This document shows positions 4,538 through 6,801 of a stretch of DNA of 6,801 bases, one piece after another (positions within the stretch are counted from its first letter, which is position 1; each line of letters opens with the position of its first letter). The notes beneath the pieces are model-generated. The model was not told where the DNA came from. It made no database searches and saw only the letters and a program-made list of their open reading frames with translations. The translations under genes were made by a program, and so were the position numbers. This DNA comes from an uncultured Lachnospiraceae bacterium (GTDB taxonomy: Bacteria; Bacillota; Clostridia; Lachnospirales; Lachnospiraceae): NCBI GenBank assembly GCA_947591115.1, contig CANQCX010000105.1, positions 1-6,801 on the forward strand, given 5' to 3'.

Positions 4538-6801
4538 ATGAAACGTTCAATGAAAACCATGGATGGAAACCATGCTGCAGCGCATGTATCTTATGCGTAC
4601 ACTGATGTAGCAGCTATCTATCCGATCACACCTTCATCCGTTATGGCGGAAGCTACGGATGAATGGGCAACTGCCGGAAGAAAGAACATTTTCGGACAGA
4701 CTGTTCAGGTTACGGAAATGCAGTCCGAGGCGGGCGCTGCAGGAACCGTTCACGGCTCCCTGACCGCAGGCGCGCTGACCACGACCTATACGGCATCTCA
4801 GGGACTTCTGCTTATGATCCCGAACCTGTACAAGGTTGCCGGCGAGAGGCTCCCGGGCGTATTTAATGTATCTGCCCGCTGCGTAGCTTCTCATGCATTG
4901 AATATCTTTGGCGATCATTCCGATGTTTACGCCTGCCGCCAGACCGGTGTGGCAATGCTCTGCGAGTCTTCCGTACAGGAGGTTATGGACCTGACTCCGG
5001 TTGCTCACTGTGCGGCAATCAAAGGCCGCGTTCCGTTTATCAATTTCTTCGACGGCTTCCGTACTTCTCATGAGATCCAGAAGATCGAGACATGGGATTA
5101 TGAGGATCTGAAGGATATGGTGGACATGGATGCCGTTGACGCGTTCCGCAAGAATGCGCTCAACCCGAATCATCCATGCGAACTGGGTTCCGCACAGAAT
5201 CCGGACATCTTCTTCCAGTCCAGAGAGGCCTGCAACAGCACGTATGACGCGCTGCCGGCGATCGTTCAGGAATATATGGACAAAGTCAATGAAAAGATCG
5301 GCACCGATTACAAATTATTCAACTACTACGGTGCGGCGGATGCGGAGAGAGTCATTATCGCAATGGGCTCCGTATGCGAGACGATCGACGAGACGGTTGA
5401 TTTCCTGCTGGCAAGAGGCGAGAAGGTCGGCGTCGTAAAAGTACGTCTTTACCGTCCGTTCGTAAAAGACGCTCTGGTAGCGGCGATTCCGGACAGCGTA
5501 AAGCATATCGCCGTTCTGGACAGAACCAAAGAGCCGGGATCTCTGGGCGAGCCGTTATATCTGGATGTAGTCGCTGCATTAAAGGGAACCAAATTCGATC
5601 AGGTTCCGATTACCAGCGGACGTTACGGCTTAGGCTCCAAAGATACCACTCCGGGACAGATCATCGCCGTATTCAACAATACGGAGAAAGAGAGATTTAC
5701 CATTGGTATCATTGACGATGTAACCAATCTTTCCCTCGAAGTAAAAGAAAATCCGGTTACCACTCCGGAAGGCACCACGAACTGCAAGTTCTGGGGACTT
5801 GGCGCGGACGGTACGGTAGGAGCAAACAAGAACTCCATCAAGATCATCGGCGACAACACCGACATGTATGCACAGGCATATTTTGATTATGACTCCAAGA
5901 AGTCCGGCGGCGTTACGATTTCCCACCTGCGTTTCGGACATACGCCGATCCGTTCTACATACCTGATTTCACAGGCAAACTTCGTTGCCTGCCATTGTAC
6001 GGCGTATATTTACAAGTACAACATGGTTCAGGATCTGGTACCGGGCGGAACCTTCCTGTTCAATACCCAGTGGTCCGAGGAAGAGCTGGATGAGAAATTA
6101 CCGGGACAGGTAAAGAGATATATCGCAGAGAACAACATCAACTTCTACATTATAGACGGCGTTAAGATCGGTAAAGAGATCGGACTTGGAAACCGTATCA
6201 ATACCGTACTTCAGTCCGCATTCTTCTCCCTGACGAAGCTGATTCCGGAAGAAGAGGTTATCAAGCTGATGAAAGACGCGGCAACCAAGTCGTACGCAAA
6301 GAAGGGCGACGACGTCGTTAAGATGAACCATGACGCAATCGACGCGGGCGCTACCGCTTACAAGAAGGTCAATGTTCCGGAAAGCTGGAAGAACTGTCCG
6401 GATGATTCCTTCGAGAAAGAGATTACCGGCGACAGAGCGGATGTGGTTGATTTCGTAAGAGATATCCAGTCCAAAGTAAACGGACAGCAGGGAAATACCA
6501 TTCCGGTATCCGTTGTTAAGAAATATGACACCGGTTATACCCCGTCCGGCTCCGCAGCATATGAGAAGCGCGGCGTTGCTACCGATGTTCCGGTTTGGGA
6601 TTCCACAAAGTGTATCGAATGCAACCAGTGTTCTTATGTATGTCCTCATGCAGCGATCCGTCCGGTTGCAATGACCGCAGAAGAAGCGGCGGCGGCTCCG
6701 GAAGGAATGCAGATGAAGGATCTGAATCAGGTTCCGGGATATAAGTTCGCGATCGTTGTTTCCGCATTTGACTGTACCGGATGCGGCTCCTGCGTCAATG
6801 T
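4538..6801 (+). CDS. nifJ: Pyruvate:ferredoxin (flavodoxin) oxidoreductase, 3' partial
   Basis: 754 codons without a stop, running off the window; the family is about 1,170-1,190 residues, so roughly a third is missing. The enzyme converts pyruvate and CoA to acetyl-CoA and CO2, reducing ferredoxin, and is central to anaerobic fermentation. Domain I carries YPITPSS (28-34) with T31, E64 in TEMQSEAG and R114 in VSAR, the same positions as the pyruvate- and TPP-contacting residues known in the Desulfovibrio africanus enzyme. Domain II begins near 259 (YYGAADAERVIIAMGS at about 263-278). Domain III contains WGLGADGTVGANK (419-431). The ferredoxin-like domain V has a complete first 4Fe-4S motif, C692-x2-C695-x2-C698-x3-C702-P, and the first three cysteines of the second (C746, C749, C752); the fourth lies past the edge. 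The TPP-binding domain and the proximal cluster are not seen. Reading is continuous, with no frameshift. It is transcribed divergently from the ABC-F gene, probably as a separate unit. Confidence 0.96.
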   Translation, partial: MKRSMKTMDGNHAAAHVSYAYTDVAAIYPITPSSVMAEATDEWATAGRKNIFGQTVQVTEMQSEAGAAGTVHGSLTAGALTTTYTASQGLLLMIPNLYKVAGERLPGVFNVSARCVASHALNIFGDHSDVYACRQTGVAMLCESSVQEVMDLTPVAHCAAIKGRVPFINFFDGFRTSHEIQKIETWDYEDLKDMVDMDAVDAFRKNALNPNHPCELGSAQNPDIFFQSREACNSTYDALPAIVQEYMDKVNEKIGTDYKLFNYYGAADAERVIIAMGSVCETIDETVDFLLARGEKVGVVKVRLYRPFVKDALVAAIPDSVKHIAVLDRTKEPGSLGEPLYLDVVAALKGTKFDQVPITSGRYGLGSKDTTPGQIIAVFNNTEKERFTIGIIDDVTNLSLEVKENPVTTPEGTTNCKFWGLGADGTVGANKNSIKIIGDNTDMYAQAYFDYDSKKSGGVTISHLRFGHTPIRSTYLISQANFVACHCTAYIYKYNMVQDLVPGGTFLFNTQWSEEELDEKLPGQVKRYIAENNINFYIIDGVKIGKEIGLGNRINTVLQSAFFSLTKLIPEEEVIKLMKDAATKSYAKKGDDVVKMNHDAIDAGATAYKKVNVPESWKNCPDDSFEKEITGDRADVVDFVRDIQSKVNGQQGNTIPVSVVKKYDTGYTPSGSAAYEKRGVATDVPVWDSTKCIECNQCSYVCPHAAIRPVAMTAEEAAAAPEGMQMKDLNQVPGYKFAIVVSAFDCTGCGSCVN

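Noticed and set aside
4634..5173. 179-codon open frame on the - strand inside nifJ
   Set aside because: It lies opposite the conserved domain I of nifJ and has no family-like motifs; it comes from biased codon use in a highly expressed gene. The same applies to the - strand frame at 6098-6649.
4538..6801. Whether nifJ is disrupted, since it shows no stop
   Set aside because: The frame reads cleanly through domains I to V and simply leaves the window; the absence of a stop is due to the edge.

Overview
The window looks like chromosomal DNA of an anaerobic Firmicute, most likely a Clostridia/Lachnospiraceae-type gut bacterium. The reasons are a pyruvate:ferredoxin oxidoreductase, strong AGGAGG ribosome binding sites, an ABC-F protein of the Firmicute YkpA type, and an OPT transporter next to an M20C dipeptidase. 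The genus cannot be fixed from the sequence alone. There are no RNA genes, insertion sequences, integrases, CRISPR repeats or other signs of recent transfer.

Layout. (1) Positions 1-281 (+) hold the 3' end of an OPT-family oligopeptide transporter. (2) Positions 306-350 form a long perfect-stem hairpin, probably a terminator or attenuator. (3) Positions 390-2602 (+) are a tight three-gene run: a stand-alone PqqD-domain protein, a small protein with one membrane segment and a winged-helix-like tail (4-bp ATGA overlap), and the aminoacyl-histidine dipeptidase PepD (24-bp gap). (4) Positions 2601-2641 are a bidirectional terminator between convergent genes. (5) Positions 2649-4289 (-) encode a two-ATPase ABC-F protein. 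(6) Positions 4290-4537 are an AT-rich divergent intergenic region with promoter-like elements in both directions. (7) Positions 4538-6801 (+) hold the first 754 codons of a pyruvate:ferredoxin oxidoreductase (nifJ), cut off by the window edge inside its ferredoxin-like domain.

How the genes may work together. The left half reads as a peptide-use locus: OPT would import small peptides and PepD would cleave Xaa-His and related dipeptides in the cytoplasm. The two small proteins between them have no assigned role. One has the fold family that binds peptide leaders in RiPP pathways, although no maturase or precursor is visible. The other looks like a membrane-tethered winged helix. These two are the best candidates for something undescribed. 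The right half is housekeeping: a ribosome-associated ABC-F ATPase diverging from the main pyruvate-oxidising enzyme of anaerobic energy metabolism.

I did not find a clear new defence, mobile or RNA system. The most useful leads are the two orphan small proteins, the departures from consensus in the ABC-F ATPase sites, and the architecture of the divergent control region.
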